Positions 8,585 to 18,641 of a DNA stretch of 57,553 nt are shown piece after piece. The DNA is taken from positions 1-57,553 of the forward strand of contig NZ_KB899937.1 in assembly GCF_000378465.1 (NCBI RefSeq), read 5' to 3'. The translations under genes and the position numbers were made by a program. Each line of letters opens with the position of its first letter. Position 1 is the first letter of the stretch. The stretch comes from Elioraea tepidiphila DSM 17972 (lineage in GTDB: Bacteria > Pseudomonadota > Alphaproteobacteria > Acetobacterales > Acetobacteraceae). The notes beneath the pieces were generated by a model that saw only the letters and a list, made by a program, of their open reading frames with translations, was not told where the DNA came from and made no database searches.

Positions 8585-9607
8585 CTAGAGTCCCGTGTCG
8601 GTTCCGAGGTGGAACAGGCAGTCGCCACGCACGGTTCGTCCCGGAACGCGCTTGCACAGCACGAAGCCGTCGCGCCGGAAATGCGCGGTCACGGGCTCGC
8701 GCCAGGGCGTCTCCGGCGTGTGGATGCGCGCCGCCGGCTGGCCGGCGACGACCGTATCGCCAAGCTCGACCAGCGGCTCGTAGACGCCCGCATCGGGCGC
8801 ATAGACGAACCAGTCATTGCCGCCGACCTCGAGGATGCGCGTCGGCCCCTCGCCCGCGACGCGGTCGGCCTCGGGCAGGATGCCGAGCTCGACCAGCACG
8901 TTGCGCAGGCCCCGCTCGGCGATCCTGAGCGCGACCGGCGTGAGCGTGCCGGATCCGCCGAGCTCGCTGCCGAGCGACACGACACCGTGCAGCGCGGCCG
9001 CGCCGGAGAGGGTGCGGTCATCGCCCGTGCCTTGCCCGCCCGCCGGCAGATAGGCGAGCGGCGCGGCGAACGCCTTCAGCAGCCGGAGCGACAGCTCGGC
9101 CTTCGCCGGTTCGACCGGCCGGCGCGCCAGCACCGAGGGGACGTACATCAGCGACGAGCCACCCGAATGCAGATCGACCACGGCATCCGCCATCGGCAGG
9201 AGCTCGCTCGTGATGTACCAGGCTATCTGTTGCGTCACGGTTCCATCCGGATCGCCGGGAAAGCTGCGGTTGAGGTTGCCGCCATCGATCGGCGAGGTGC
9301 GTGTGCCCACCATGGCGGCGGGGAAGTTGGCCATCGGCAGGACGATCACCCGGCCCTTGATCCGCGCGACGTCGAGGCTGCGGATCAGGTTCGCAAGCGC
9401 GATCTGGCCCTCGTACTCGTCGCCGTGATTGCCGCCCATCAGCAGCGCGGTCGGACCGTCGCCGTTACGGAACACCGCGATCGGGATCGCGATGAACCCA
9501 TAGGCGGAGCTGTGAACCGAATGGAACAGCCTGAGGAAGCCGCGATGCACGCCGTCCTGGTCGAACGGCACTTCCGAGACGATGCGGCTCTTGCGCGGTG
9601 GGCTCAC
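8585..9607 (-). CDS. Succinylglutamate desuccinylase/aspartoacylase-family zinc deacylase
   Basis: A 340-residue protein starting at GTG 9607 behind GAGGAG. It contains the M14-like AstE/AspA signatures: GGNHGDEYEG (zinc-binding His and Glu), NLNRSFPGDP, and VVDLHSGG (third zinc His). The closest subfamily by motif is the DoeB-type N-acetyl-diaminobutyrate deacetylase of ectoine breakdown, but no other ectoine catabolic gene is nearby. It sits 11 bp downstream of the peptide ABC transporter ATPase gene and is the last gene of that run, so it probably trims an N-acylated substrate brought in by the transporter. Confidence 0.85.
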   Translation of the reverse strand: MSPPRKSRIVSEVPFDQDGVHRGFLRLFHSVHSSAYGFIAIPIAVFRNGDGPTALLMGGNHGDEYEGQIALANLIRSLDVARIKGRVIVLPMANFPAAMVGTRTSPIDGGNLNRSFPGDPDGTVTQQIAWYITSELLPMADAVVDLHSGGSSLMYVPSVLARRPVEPAKAELSLRLLKAFAAPLAYLPAGGQGTGDDRTLSGAAALHGVVSLGSELGGSGTLTPVALRIAERGLRNVLVELGILPEADRVAGEGPTRILEVGGNDWFVYAPDAGVYEPLVELGDTVVAGQPAARIHTPETPWREPVTAHFRRDGFVLCKRVPGRTVRGDCLFHLGTDTGL

Positions 9608-9618
9608 GGTGTTGCTCC

Positions 9619-10575
9619 TCAGGCTTCAGCGAGATGACAGGCGACGCGATGACCGGCCGCGAGCTCGCGCAAGGCCGGATCGTCCTCGGCACACCGGGCG
9701 ACCGCCACAGGGCAGCGCGTGCGGAAGCGGCAGCCCGAGGGCGGATTGAGCGGGGATGGCACCTCGCCGGCGAGCGGCACCGGCGGCGGCGCGCCCGGCT
9801 TGGGCTGTGGCACCGCGGCGAGCAGCGCGCGCGTGTACGGGTGTCGTGGCGCTGCGAACAGCGCGGCCTTCGGCGCCTCCTCGACCACGCGGCCGAGATA
9901 CATGACCGAGACGCGATCGGCGATGTGGCGCACCACCGACAGGTCGTGCGCGACGAACAGATAGGTCAGCCCGTGCGACTGCTGCAGATCCTGCAGCAGG
10001 TTGATGATCTGCGCCTGGATCGAGACGTCGAGCGCGCTCACCGGTTCATCGCACACCACCAGATCCGGTTCGAGCGCGAGCGCGCGGGCGATGCCGATGC
10101 GCTGGCGCTGCCCGCCTGAGAACTCGTGCGGATGGCGCGTCGCATGCGCCGGCGTCAGCCCGACCTGCGCGAGCAGAGCCTCGACGCGCGCGCGACGCTC
10201 GGCGCGTGTGCCCTGGCCGAAGATGCGCAGGGGTTCGCCCACGATCTCGGCCACCGTCATGCGCGGATCGAGCGAGCCGTACGGATCCTGGAAGATCACC
10301 GAGAGATGCCGGCGCATCCGCCGCATCGCCTCCGGCTTCAGCGCCAGGAGGTCCTCGCCCCGGAAGCGGATCGATCCGGTTGTCGGCTCGACCAGGCGCA
10401 GGATCAGCCGCCCGAGCGTGGTCTTGCCGCAGCCGGACTCGCCGACCAGCGCATGCGTGTCGCCCGCCCGCACGGTGAGGTCGACGCCGTCGACCGCGCG
10501 CAGCACACCACCACCCCGCACCTTGTAGTGCTTGGCGAGGTTCTGCGCGGCGAGCAGGGGCGCGTCAGGCGGCAT
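9619..10575 (-). CDS. Dipeptide/oligopeptide ABC transporter ATP-binding protein (OppF/DppF type)
   Basis: I choose ATG 10575 (318 residues, 11-bp overlap with the preceding gene), because the longer upstream extension is only Arg/Ala/Pro-rich shadow sequence. Walker A is [12 protein letters not shown], the signature EFSGGQRQR, Walker [13 protein letters not shown]. The C-terminal oligopeptide-ABC domain with [12 protein letters not shown] and the cysteine pattern [14 protein letters not shown] is present, as in OppF/DppF. It pairs with the OppD-type ATPase encoded immediately upstream to energise the two permeases. Confidence 0.93.
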   Translation of the reverse strand: MPPDAPLLAAQNLAKHYKVRGGGVLRAVDGVDLTVRAGDTHALVGESGCGKTTLGRLILRLVEPTTGSIRFRGEDLLALKPEAMRRMRRHLSVIFQDPYGSLDPRMTVAEIVGEPLRIFGQGTRAERRARVEALLAQVGLTPAHATRHPHEFSGGQRQRIGIARALALEPDLVVCDEPVSALDVSIQAQIINLLQDLQQSHGLTYLFVAHDLSVVRHIADRVSVMYLGRVVEEAPKAALFAAPRHPYTRALLAAVPQPKPGAPPPVPLAGEVPSPLNPPSGCRFRTRCPVAVARCAEDDPALRELAAGHRVACHLAEA

Positions 10576-11533
10576 GGCGGATGCAGGCCGCGTGGTGGCC
10601 CGGCGCGACGGGGTAGAGCGGCGGCACGCCGGCCCCGCATTCCGGCACGGCATGGGTGCAGCGAGGTGCGAAGCGGCAGCCGCGCGGCCAGGCGCCCGGC
10701 GCCGGCACGGTACCGGGGATCGCGGGCAGGCGCGACACGCCCTCGGCAAGGGCGGGGATGCTCCGCATCAGCGCTGCGGTGTAGGGATGCGACGGCCGCT
10801 CGAACACCGCCTCGACCGGCCCCTCCTCCACCACCTTGCCCGCGTACATCACGACGACCCGTGTCACCACCTGCGCGACCACGCCGAGATCGTGCGTGAT
10901 CAGCATCGTCGCCATGCCGAATTCGCGCTGAAGGTCGGCCAGCAGCGCGAGGATCTGCGCCTGGATGGTGACGTCGAGCGCGGTCGTCGGCTCGTCGGCG
11001 ATCAGCAGCTTCGGCCGGCACGCGAGGGCCGCGGCGATCATGACGCGCTGGCGGAGCCCGCCCGAGAGTTCGTGCGGATACTGGCCGAGCCGCCGCGCCG
11101 GATCGGGGATCCCGACCCGGGCGAGCAGCTGCGCGGCCCGCTCGCGCGCAGCCGTACGGCCGAGCCCCTCGTGCACGCGCAGCACCTCCGCGACCTGCTC
11201 GCCGACCGTGAACACCGGGTTCAACGCCGACATCGGCTCCTGGAAGATCATCGCGATCTGCTCGCCGCGGATGCGCGTCATCGCCGCCTCGTCGAGGCCG
11301 AGCAGATCGCGGCCGGCGAAGGCGATGCGCCCGCGCGTGATGCGCCCCGGCGGCGAGGGCACGAGGCCCATGATCGCAAGCGCGGTCAGGCTCTTGCCGC
11401 AGCCGGACTCGCCGACCACGCCGAGCACCTCGCCCTCGTCGAGATGCAGCGAGACGCCCGACAGCGCCTCCACCTCGCCGCGATCGGTGCGGAACGAGAC
11501 CGCCAGATCCTCGATCTCGATCAGCCGCGTCAT
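10565..11533 (-). CDS. Dipeptide/oligopeptide ABC transporter ATP-binding protein (OppD/DppD type)
   Basis: 322 residues. Walker [14 protein letters not shown], signature ELSGGLRQR, Walker [14 protein letters not shown]-loop LITHDLGV. The C-terminal extension carries [12 protein letters not shown] and the cysteine cluster [15 protein letters not shown], typical of peptide-family ATPases, where it can bind an Fe-S cluster. The serine-lysine-serine Walker A variant GKS and its order before the F-type ATPase fit OppD/DppD. Its ATG overlaps the stop of the permease gene by 4 bp, so translation is coupled. Confidence 0.93.
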   Translation of the reverse strand: MTRLIEIEDLAVSFRTDRGEVEALSGVSLHLDEGEVLGVVGESGCGKSLTALAIMGLVPSPPGRITRGRIAFAGRDLLGLDEAAMTRIRGEQIAMIFQEPMSALNPVFTVGEQVAEVLRVHEGLGRTAARERAAQLLARVGIPDPARRLGQYPHELSGGLRQRVMIAAALACRPKLLIADEPTTALDVTIQAQILALLADLQREFGMATMLITHDLGVVAQVVTRVVVMYAGKVVEEGPVEAVFERPSHPYTAALMRSIPALAEGVSRLPAIPGTVPAPGAWPRGCRFAPRCTHAVPECGAGVPPLYPVAPGHHAACIRHAA

Positions 11534-12408
11534 CCCTGCTGCACCTTGAGCCGCGGATCGAGCACGTCACGCAGGCCGTCGCCCAACAGGTTCAGCCCGA
11601 GCACGGTGAGGCAGATCGCCAGCCCCGGCCACATCGCGATCCACCACGCCTCGCGGATGTAGTCCTTGCCCTCGGCGATCATGTTGCCCCAGGTGGGCGT
11701 GGGCGGCGGCGGCCCGACGCCGAGGAAGGACAGGATCGATTCCGCGAGCACCGCATAGGCGAAGATGAAGGTGAGCTGCACGATCAGCGGTGCCAGGCTG
11801 TTCGGCAGCACATGCCGCCACAGGATCCAGAGGTGGCGCCCGCCGAAGGCGAGCGCGGCCTGCACGTACTCCATCTCGCGCACCACCAGCACGCTCGCGC
11901 GCACGATGCGCGCCGTGCGCGGGATGTAGACCACCGAGAGCGCGATCACCGCGTTCACCGCCGAGGGGCCGAGCGCGGCGGCGATCGCGAGCGCCAGCAT
12001 CACCGCCGGAAACGCCATCAGCGCGTCCATCGCGCGCATCAGCGGCTCGTCGACACGCCGGAAATAGCCGGCCGCGAGCCCGATGATCGTTCCCGCGATC
12101 CCGGTGACCAGCACCACCGCAAAGCCGATGCCGAGCGAGAGCCGCGCGCCGAACACGAGCCGGCTCAGGATGTCGCGGCCGAAATTGTCGGTGCCCAGCA
12201 GGAACCCCTCGCCCGGCGGGCGGAACCGCATCCGGAACTGCATCCGCGCCGGCGCATGCGGCGCGATCAGTTCGGCACCGAGCGCAAGCACCACCATCGT
12301 GCCGAACAGCACGAGGCCGATCAGGAACAGCCGGTGCCGGAACAGTCGCCGCAGCGTGGGGAAGCGGCGCGGCGGCGCGAGCGGTGCGACGGCCGCCTCA
12401 ACGGCCAT
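11530..12408 (-). CDS. Dipeptide/oligopeptide ABC transporter permease (DppC type)
   Basis: 292 residues with an N-terminal cytoplasmic stretch, one helix (residues ~30-50) and then the five-helix binding-protein-dependent permease domain. [21 protein letters not shown] is the family hallmark just after the first loop, and the EAA-type coupling helix reads [23 protein letters not shown]. DppC and OppC share this N-terminal extension. It overlaps its neighbours on both sides (4 and 11 bp), marking one operon. Confidence 0.92.
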   Translation of the reverse strand: MAVEAAVAPLAPPRRFPTLRRLFRHRLFLIGLVLFGTMVVLALGAELIAPHAPARMQFRMRFRPPGEGFLLGTDNFGRDILSRLVFGARLSLGIGFAVVLVTGIAGTIIGLAAGYFRRVDEPLMRAMDALMAFPAVMLALAIAAALGPSAVNAVIALSVVYIPRTARIVRASVLVVREMEYVQAALAFGGRHLWILWRHVLPNSLAPLIVQLTFIFAYAVLAESILSFLGVGPPPPTPTWGNMIAEGKDYIREAWWIAMWPGLAICLTVLGLNLLGDGLRDVLDPRLKVQQG

Positions 12409-13345
12409 AGCGCACCCGCGGATCGATGGCCGCGTAGAGCAGATCGACCACCAGGTTGAGCAGCACCAGCATGGTCGCGGTCAGCAGCAGCGTGCCCTGG
12501 ATCACCGGGTAGTCGCGGCCGAAGATCGAGGTGGCGAGCAGCCGGCCGATCCCGGGCAGCGAATAGACCGTCTCGATCACGATCGAGCCGGAGAGCAGGA
12601 GGCCGAAGCTGATGCCGATCACCGTGATCACCGGCACCATGACGTTCTTCAGCGCGTGCTTGCCGATCACCATCACGCGCGGCAGGCCCTTGGCGCGGGC
12701 GGTGCGCACATAGTCCTGACGCAGCACTTCGAGCATGGTGGCCCGTGTGATCCGCGCCAACAGTCCGATCTGCAGGAGCGCCAGGGAGAGGGACGGCATC
12801 AGCAGCGACCGGAACCAGTCGACCGGCGATTCGGCGAACGGGACGTAGCCGCCGGTCGGCAACCATTCCAGGATGACCGAGAACAGCACGATCAGCATCA
12901 AGGCGAGCCAGAACGACGGCACCGAGACACCGAGCAGCGCCATCCCCGTCACCGCAGCATCCACCGCCGTGTTCGCCCGCAGCGCCGCGATCACGCCGGC
13001 CGGCACACCGACCACGATCGTCATGATCAGCGCGAGCACGGAGAGCGAGAACGTCACCGGCACGCGATCGACGATGGCCTGCCAGACCGTGGTGTTCAGA
13101 AGGATCGACCGGCCGAAGTCGCCCTGCAGCACATGCCCGTACCAGGCGAGCATCTGCTCCAGGAAGGGACGATCCAGCCCCAGTTGCTGCCGGATCGCGT
13201 CAATCTCCTGGTTGGTGGCAGCCGGCCCGGCGATCACGGAGGCCGGATCACCGGGAATCAGGTGCATCACCGAGAACGAGACGAGCGAGACCAGCAGCAG
13301 CACCGGCAGCGCTGCGACGAGCCTCGTCGCGGCGAAGCGCACCAT
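12398..13345 (-). CDS. Dipeptide/oligopeptide ABC transporter permease (DppB type)
   Basis: 315 residues. The N-terminus has a membrane helix followed by HLIPGDPASVIAG, the DppB/OppB N-terminal signature, then the six-helix permease with coupling loop DYVRTARAKGLPRVMVIGKHALKN near residue 200. Together with the DppC-type gene it forms the membrane channel. It lies 24 bp downstream of the binding-protein gene. Substrate cannot be assigned from permease sequence: the family carries peptides, nickel, opines and glutathione. Confidence 0.92.
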   Translation of the reverse strand: MVRFAATRLVAALPVLLLVSLVSFSVMHLIPGDPASVIAGPAATNQEIDAIRQQLGLDRPFLEQMLAWYGHVLQGDFGRSILLNTTVWQAIVDRVPVTFSLSVLALIMTIVVGVPAGVIAALRANTAVDAAVTGMALLGVSVPSFWLALMLIVLFSVILEWLPTGGYVPFAESPVDWFRSLLMPSLSLALLQIGLLARITRATMLEVLRQDYVRTARAKGLPRVMVIGKHALKNVMVPVITVIGISFGLLLSGSIVIETVYSLPGIGRLLATSIFGRDYPVIQGTLLLTATMLVLLNLVVDLLYAAIDPRVRYGR

Positions 13346-13369
13346 CGTCGGGCCGTTCGGCGCGGGGCG

Positions 13370-14917
13370 TCAGCCGCCGAGCGAGACGTTCCAGAACCGC
13401 GGGATGCGGTAGGGCGTGAACCCCTGCACCGTTCTGCGCGCGGCCTGGATCTTGGTCAGGTCGCCGAACTTCAGGAAGTGCACCTGCTCGTAGACCCGCT
13501 CCTGGAACCGTGCGAAGTGCCGCTTGCGCGCCGCCTCGTCGGGGTCCGAGACGAGCTCGGCATAGATCGCATCGAGCGTCGGGTCGGGCACGAACTGGTT
13601 GAGCTGCGGCGAGACGACGTCGATCAGCGCCGTGAACGGCCCGACCGACGGGCCGGTGCCCTGGCCGGTGAACCACAGGTTCCAGGTCGTGCGGTCGCGC
13701 CGGCGGGCGATCGCGGTCGCCCAGTCGAACACGTCCATCCGCACCTTCATGCCGATCGCGCGCAGCTGCTCGGTCACGACCACGGCGGCCGAATACATGC
13801 TGTTGTACGAGGAGTTCGTGATGATCACGAGCTCCTGGTCACGGTAGCCGGCCTCGCGGAGCAGTCCCTTGGCGCGGTCCGGATCGTGCACGTTGTAGTA
13901 CTGCTTGCCCGCATCGGTGTAGTACGGATTGCCGGGGTACTGCAGACCGGGCTGGAGATCATAGGACCCGTCGGTGGCGATCTCCATGATCGCCTCCATG
14001 TCAAGCGCGGTCTGGATCGCGCGGCGTACCAGCAGGTTGTCGGTCGGCGGCAGGGAGTGGTTCACCCAGGCCCCATGCAGCCACCAATGGCGCAGCGGCA
14101 GCAACTGGATGTCGCGGTTGTTGCGGAGCCGCTGCGCCGCCTGGGTCGGCACATCCTCGACGATGTGCAGCTCGCCCGTCTCGAGCCCGGCGACGCGCGC
14201 GCCGGGCTCGCGCACCAGGCGCAGCCGCACGCTGTCGAGCAGCGCCTGCTTGCGCCCGGCGAAGCCGTCCGTACCCTGATGGTTGGTGTTCGGCGCGTAG
14301 TCGTCGAAGCGGCGGATCAGCACGTGACTGTCGGCGACGAACTCGGCAAGACGATACGGGCCGGTGCCGATCGGCTCGATCCGCCCGCCCTCCTTGTCCT
14401 TCTCCTCAGCCGGATGGATGGTGATCGGCGTGGTGAAGGCGGAGATGTTGTCGAGGAAGGTCGGCTGGCGCTCCTTCAGCCGCACGACGAAGGTGCCTGC
14501 GTCGGGCGCTTCGAGCTTCTCCACCGCTGCGAGGACGCGCCGCTGGATGCCGATGCGCTGGTAGCGCTCCCAGGAGGCGAGCACGTCGGCCGAGGTCATT
14601 TCCTTGCCGTTGTGGAACTTCACGCCACGGCGCAGCGGGAAGCTGTAGGTCAGGCCGTCCGACGAAATCTCCCAGCGCTCCGCGAGGTCCGGCACCGGCG
14701 CGTTGCGCTCGTCGCGCGTGACCAGCATCTCGTACATGTTCATCGCGGTGTTGCGGGTCGCGACACTGGTCGAGAAGTGCATGTCCAGCGTCGGCACCGA
14801 GGCCTCCTGGCCGAACACCAGGTCGCCGCCGCGTCGCTGCGCAGCGGCGGGAGACACGGTCGCCAGCACCGCCGCTCCCGCCGTGCCCGCCAGAACCTCG
14901 CGTCGAGTCAGCGCCAT
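13370..14917 (-). CDS. Peptide ABC transporter substrate-binding protein (SBP_bac_5)
   Basis: I start at ATG 14917, behind GGGAGGGA, giving 515 residues with the signal MALTRREVLAGTAGA...AAAQR. The two arginines before the hydrophobic stretch make Tat export possible. The body is the family-5 extracellular binding fold (DppA/OppA/NikA): PDLAERWEISSDGLTYSFPLR and VKFHNGKEMTSADVLASW are the usual N-lobe signatures, and VRRAIQTALDMEAIM the central one. First gene of the ABC part of the operon; the alpha/beta hydrolase gene lies 20 bp upstream. Confidence 0.93.
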   Translation of the reverse strand: MALTRREVLAGTAGAAVLATVSPAAAQRRGGDLVFGQEASVPTLDMHFSTSVATRNTAMNMYEMLVTRDERNAPVPDLAERWEISSDGLTYSFPLRRGVKFHNGKEMTSADVLASWERYQRIGIQRRVLAAVEKLEAPDAGTFVVRLKERQPTFLDNISAFTTPITIHPAEEKDKEGGRIEPIGTGPYRLAEFVADSHVLIRRFDDYAPNTNHQGTDGFAGRKQALLDSVRLRLVREPGARVAGLETGELHIVEDVPTQAAQRLRNNRDIQLLPLRHWWLHGAWVNHSLPPTDNLLVRRAIQTALDMEAIMEIATDGSYDLQPGLQYPGNPYYTDAGKQYYNVHDPDRAKGLLREAGYRDQELVIITNSSYNSMYSAAVVVTEQLRAIGMKVRMDVFDWATAIARRRDRTTWNLWFTGQGTGPSVGPFTALIDVVSPQLNQFVPDPTLDAIYAELVSDPDEAARKRHFARFQERVYEQVHFLKFGDLTKIQAARRTVQGFTPYRIPRFWNVSLGG

Positions 14918-14937
14918 CGTTCCCTCCCTCGCTCGGT

Positions 14938-15903
14938 CTAGGCCACCCGGGCCTTCAACCATGCCCCCGCCTGGCTCACCGCATCCTCGGCCGCGCGCAC
15001 GTGACCGAGCGCGCGCAGGAAGCCATGCAGCATGCCAGGATAGACGGTGATCTCGGTCGCGACGCCTGCGGCCTTCAGGCGTTCGGCCATCGCGATGTTC
15101 TCGTCGTGCAGCACGTCGAGCTCGGCGACATGCATCAGCGCCGGCGGCAGCCCGGCGAGATCGGCGCGCAAGGGCGAAGCGATCGGATCGGCCTTCGCCT
15201 CCGGCGTCGGCGCATAGGCATCCCAGAACAGCTTCATCTTCGCCGCCGTCAGCATGTGGCCCGTGGCGTAGGCGCGATAGGACGGGCGCGTCAGATCGCT
15301 GTCATAGACGCCATAGTTCAGCAGCAACCCGCGCGGCATCGGCCCGCCGGTGTCGCGCAGGCGCAGCGCTGTGGCGACCGCGAGATTGGCGCCCGCGGAG
15401 TCGCCGCCGATGACCAGGCGCGACGCATCAAGGCCCCACTCCGCGCCACGCCGCGCCAGCCAGCGCACGAACTCGACGCATTCCTCCACCGCGGTGGGGA
15501 AACGGCTGTCGGGCGAGAGGCTGTAGTCGGGCGCAACCGCGCACAGTCCGGACGAGGCCGCATAGGACCGGATCAGCCGGTCATGCGTGTAGATGCTGTT
15601 CCACATCCAGCCACCGCCGTGCAGATAGACCAGCACCGGCAGCGGCCGCGCGGTCACCGGGTAGTGGCAGCGCACCAGCATGTAGCGGCCGTGCACCTGC
15701 GGCAGGCGCTCGACGGTCTCGGCCATCTCGGGGCCGCCGCGGGCGAAGCCGCGGCCGACCTCCTCCTGGATCTCGCGCGCGATCGGCAGCGGCAGCGTGG
15801 TCGTGTCCGGGTGCTTGGCGAAGGCCGCCTCGCTGAGCGCTTGGTAGGCCGCCATCTCGGGATGCTTGCGCGATCCCGCACTTCCCTGTTGGACGTCGTT
15901 CAT
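14938..15903 (-). CDS. Alpha/beta hydrolase (hormone-sensitive-lipase-like esterase)
   Basis: Start placed at ATG 15903 (321 residues) rather than ten codons upstream, as the extension adds no conserved residues. The oxyanion-hole motif HGGGW lies near residue 97, the nucleophile motif GGDSAGANLA near 168, an acidic triad residue in ELDVLHDEN and the catalytic histidine in MLHGF near the C-terminus. This is the HSL/arylacetamide-deacetylase type of esterase. Its position 20 bp upstream of the binding-protein gene suggests it hydrolyses an ester or related bond in the transported compound. Confidence 0.88.
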   Translation of the reverse strand: MNDVQQGSAGSRKHPEMAAYQALSEAAFAKHPDTTTLPLPIAREIQEEVGRGFARGGPEMAETVERLPQVHGRYMLVRCHYPVTARPLPVLVYLHGGGWMWNSIYTHDRLIRSYAASSGLCAVAPDYSLSPDSRFPTAVEECVEFVRWLARRGAEWGLDASRLVIGGDSAGANLAVATALRLRDTGGPMPRGLLLNYGVYDSDLTRPSYRAYATGHMLTAAKMKLFWDAYAPTPEAKADPIASPLRADLAGLPPALMHVAELDVLHDENIAMAERLKAAGVATEITVYPGMLHGFLRALGHVRAAEDAVSQAGAWLKARVA

Positions 15904-15956
15904 GTCGCAAGCTTCCCCCAAGCCCGCGGCCATGGCAATGCCGGGCGGGGGTTTCG

Positions 15957-16973
15957 TCAGGTGAACACGAAGGCGCTCTCCTGGCGGCTGACCTCGCCCG
16001 GCCGCAGAATCACCGACGGGAAATGCGCGTGGTTCGGCGCGTCGGGAAACCGCTGCGGCTCGATCGCGAGACCCGCGCGCGGGCCATAACGTCGGCCGCC
16101 GATGCCGGGGACGGGAATGTCGAGCGTCGGCGCATCGTAAAGTTGCAGGCCCGGCTCGGTGGTGAGCACCGCGAGGGCGAGATCACCCGCGCCGCTCTCG
16201 AGCGTGGCGACACGCAGCAACCCGGGCGGCGCCCCGGCGCGCCGCAGCACGAGATTGACGTCATAGCCCGCCGCGGGTACCGCCCCGTCGGAGAGGCGAC
16301 GACCGGCACGGAAATCGTAGGGCGTGTCGGCGACCGAACGGATCTCGCCGGTCGGGATGCCATCCTCATCGGTCGGCGTGTAGAGGTCGGCCGCGACCGC
16401 CAGCCGGTGACGATCGATCGTCGGCGCATCGTCGAGCACGAAATAGGGGTGCGGCGCCAGATTGACCGCCGTCGCCGCATCGGTCCGCGCCGTCAGGATG
16501 ATGCGCAGCGTCCCCGGCGGCTCGACCCGCCAGGTGCACTGCGCCTCGACCGTGCCCGGGAAGCCCTCCTCGCCGTCGGGCGAGACCAGCGCGAGCGTGA
16601 CGGCGTCGCGCGTCTGCTCCGCAAGGCGCCAGACCCGGCGCGAGAAGCCGATCGTGCCGCCGTGCAGGGTGTGCCGATCGCGGAAGTTCGGCGTGAGCGC
16701 GAAGGTGCGGCCGTCGATCGTCAGCGAGGCCCGCGCGATGCGGTTCGCCACCCGCCCGCAGATGGCGCCGAAGTTCCGCGAGTGGGCGAGATAGTCCTCG
16801 ATCGTGTTCAGCCCCAGCACGACGTGCCGGGCTGCGCCGCGCCGGTCCCGCACCTCGAGGTCGCGCAGCACCGCGCCCCAGGTGATCACGCGCGCAACGA
16901 TGCCGTCGGCGCGCAACGTCACCTCGTGGACGGGCGTGCCGTCGGGCATCGTGCCGAAGAGAGACCGATCCAC
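15957..16973 (-). CDS. galM: Aldose 1-epimerase
   Basis: 338 residues from GTG 16973 (an in-frame ATG eight codons later is possible). Aldose 1-epimerases interconvert alpha and beta anomers of sugars such as galactose. Conserved elements are all visible: ICGRVANRIA with the substrate-binding Arg, LHGGTIGFSRRVW with the first histidine, APHPYF with the second catalytic histidine, and GLAIEPQRFPDAPN with the catalytic glutamate near the C-terminus. The gene is 53 bp upstream of the esterase gene and might belong to the same leftward transcript, although its role with a peptide-type transporter is unclear. Confidence 0.9.
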   Translation of the reverse strand: MDRSLFGTMPDGTPVHEVTLRADGIVARVITWGAVLRDLEVRDRRGAARHVVLGLNTIEDYLAHSRNFGAICGRVANRIARASLTIDGRTFALTPNFRDRHTLHGGTIGFSRRVWRLAEQTRDAVTLALVSPDGEEGFPGTVEAQCTWRVEPPGTLRIILTARTDAATAVNLAPHPYFVLDDAPTIDRHRLAVAADLYTPTDEDGIPTGEIRSVADTPYDFRAGRRLSDGAVPAAGYDVNLVLRRAGAPPGLLRVATLESGAGDLALAVLTTEPGLQLYDAPTLDIPVPGIGGRRYGPRAGLAIEPQRFPDAPNHAHFPSVILRPGEVSRQESAFVFT

Positions 16974-17225
16974 GACCGCGCCCCCGCGAGATGTCAGTGA
17001 CCTGGAGCGACAGTATCAGCCCAGCGCGCGGGCGAGCGCCACTCCGCGCGGGGCCGGCCCGCCTTGCCGCCATGCCGTCACGCCGTGGCACTCGCGGCTG
17101 ATGGGGCTGGCTCGCACGACGGGCGGCCGCTCCGGGCCGTGACGGATCGACGGATGAGGGGCGATTCATGGCATCCTCGGCGGCCGCTCCCCGGCGCTTC
17201 CCTCACTCCACCGTCCGCTGGACCC

Positions 17226-18134
17226 ATGACCATGACCCGCACCGCCATCCTGCACGCCGATGATGTCGGCATGTGCCACGGAGCCAACGCCGCCTTCATC
17301 GCGCTCGCGCGGGCCGGCGCGATCGACTGCGGCAGCCTCATGGTGCCCTCCCCCTGGTTCGCCGAGATCGCGCATGCGGCGGCCGCGGACCCCGCGCTCG
17401 ATCTCGGCGTGCACCTGACCCTGACGAGCGAATGGATCGGCTATCGCTGGGGACCTGTCGGCGTGCGAAGCGCGGCCGCCGGGCTCATGGACGGCGAAGG
17501 CGCGTTCCACCGCGACGTGCCCTCCCTGCGTCGCAACGCCGATCCGCGCGCGGTGGAGGAGGAGTGCACCGCGCAGATCGAGCGCGCTCTCGCCTGCGGT
17601 GTCGATCCGACCCATCTCGATACGCATATGGGTGCCGCCCTCGCGCCCGAGTTCCTGGCCGGCACGCTGCGCTTGGCCGAGCGCTTCCGCTTGCCGCTCC
17701 TGCTGCCCCGCCGGATCGAGACCTATCTCGGCGTGCTGCGCATGGGCGAGGTCGACGCGCGCCCCTTCGCCGATGCGGCCCGCCATCCCTGGGTCGCACC
17801 GATCGACCGCTTCGCGATGACGCCCGGCCACGCGCCGGGCGGGGCCGACGCGGCCTATCGCCACCTGCTCGAGGGGGTTGAGGCGGGCGTCACCTATGTG
17901 GCGCTCCACCCCAACGAGCCGGGCGACATCGAGGCGATCACCGCACACCACCCGAGGGCGCAGCCGCATTGGCGCACCGACGAGGCGGCCCTGTTCGGCT
18001 CCGGCCGTCCGTCGCAATGGCTCGCCGAGGCGGGCATAGGCCGCAGGGGGATGCGCCCGTATCGCGACGCGATGCGGACGGAGAACGGCGATCCGCACAC
18101 ACGCGAAACGCGCTCGGCCATCAAACTGAAATGA
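17226..18134 (+). CDS. ChbG/YdjC family carbohydrate deacetylase
   Basis: 302 residues from ATG 17226 (a second ATG two codons later is equally possible). The N-terminal ILHADDVGMCHGAN carries the metal-binding Asp-Asp pair of YdjC deacetylases, DLGVHLTLTSEW gives a conserved histidine, and THLDTHMGAA provides the HxDxH metal site. Members such as ChbG remove an acetyl group from chito-oligosaccharides. No chitobiose transport genes are nearby, so the sugar is unknown. It is divergent from galM with ~250 bp between starts. Confidence 0.88.
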   Translation: MTMTRTAILHADDVGMCHGANAAFIALARAGAIDCGSLMVPSPWFAEIAHAAAADPALDLGVHLTLTSEWIGYRWGPVGVRSAAAGLMDGEGAFHRDVPSLRRNADPRAVEEECTAQIERALACGVDPTHLDTHMGAALAPEFLAGTLRLAERFRLPLLLPRRIETYLGVLRMGEVDARPFADAARHPWVAPIDRFAMTPGHAPGGADAAYRHLLEGVEAGVTYVALHPNEPGDIEAITAHHPRAQPHWRTDEAALFGSGRPSQWLAEAGIGRRGMRPYRDAMRTENGDPHTRETRSAIKLK

Positions 18135-18177
18135 GCCGGTGCGAGCTTCCCGCGCAGCACCAGCCTGGGAGCCGCCC

Positions 18178-18534
18178 ATGATCGCCCTGACCCGCCGCCT
18201 TGCCATGGCCGCCGCGGCCTGCCTCGCCATCCCCGCCGCCGCCTCGGCAGCCGACGCCGTGACGCTGCTTCAGGTGGTCGGACCGCGCGACACCGTGGTG
18301 ATCGGAATCACCGCGGATGAGCGCGCGGCCTGGGGGCGCGGCGAGGCCGTCACGGTGGTCGCCGAGCGCCTGCATGCCGCCGGCACGATCACCGTCTGGC
18401 AGTACGCGGTCGGCCGCGCCGCCGACGGGTCGTTGCAGATGCGGCCGCGCGCGCGGATCGCGCTGCTGCGCCACGAGGCGATGCGGATCGAATCCTACAG
18501 CGCGGCGCATCCGGTCGTGGCACCTCCGACCTGA
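18178..18534 (+). CDS. Small exported protein of unknown function
   Basis: 118 residues from ATG 18178, preceded by GGGAG. Residues 1-24 are a signal peptide (RRLAMAAAACLAIPAAASA). The mature ~94 residues have alternating hydrophobic pattern suggesting a small beta-rich domain (VTLLQVVGPRDTVVIGI, ITVWQYAVGRAADGS, RARIALLRHEAMRIE) and no cysteines. I do not recognise a family. It follows the deacetylase gene by 43 bp and may be cotranscribed with it. Confidence 0.7.
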   Translation: MIALTRRLAMAAAACLAIPAAASAADAVTLLQVVGPRDTVVIGITADERAAWGRGEAVTVVAERLHAAGTITVWQYAVGRAADGSLQMRPRARIALLRHEAMRIESYSAAHPVVAPPT

Positions 18535-18641
18535 CCCGGGGATCGCCCGTCTTCGGCGACCCTCTCTGGCGGCCATCACCCGAACCCGGTACATCCGGGG
18601 CGCCCGATCGCGACGCGTCCCGATCCGCCCCGGAGGAAGCC

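Noticed and set aside
12083-14941. A 952-codon open frame on the plus strand
   Set aside because: Antisense to the peptide-importer permease and binding-protein genes. Its His/Arg/Asp-rich repetitive composition is typical of shadow frames.
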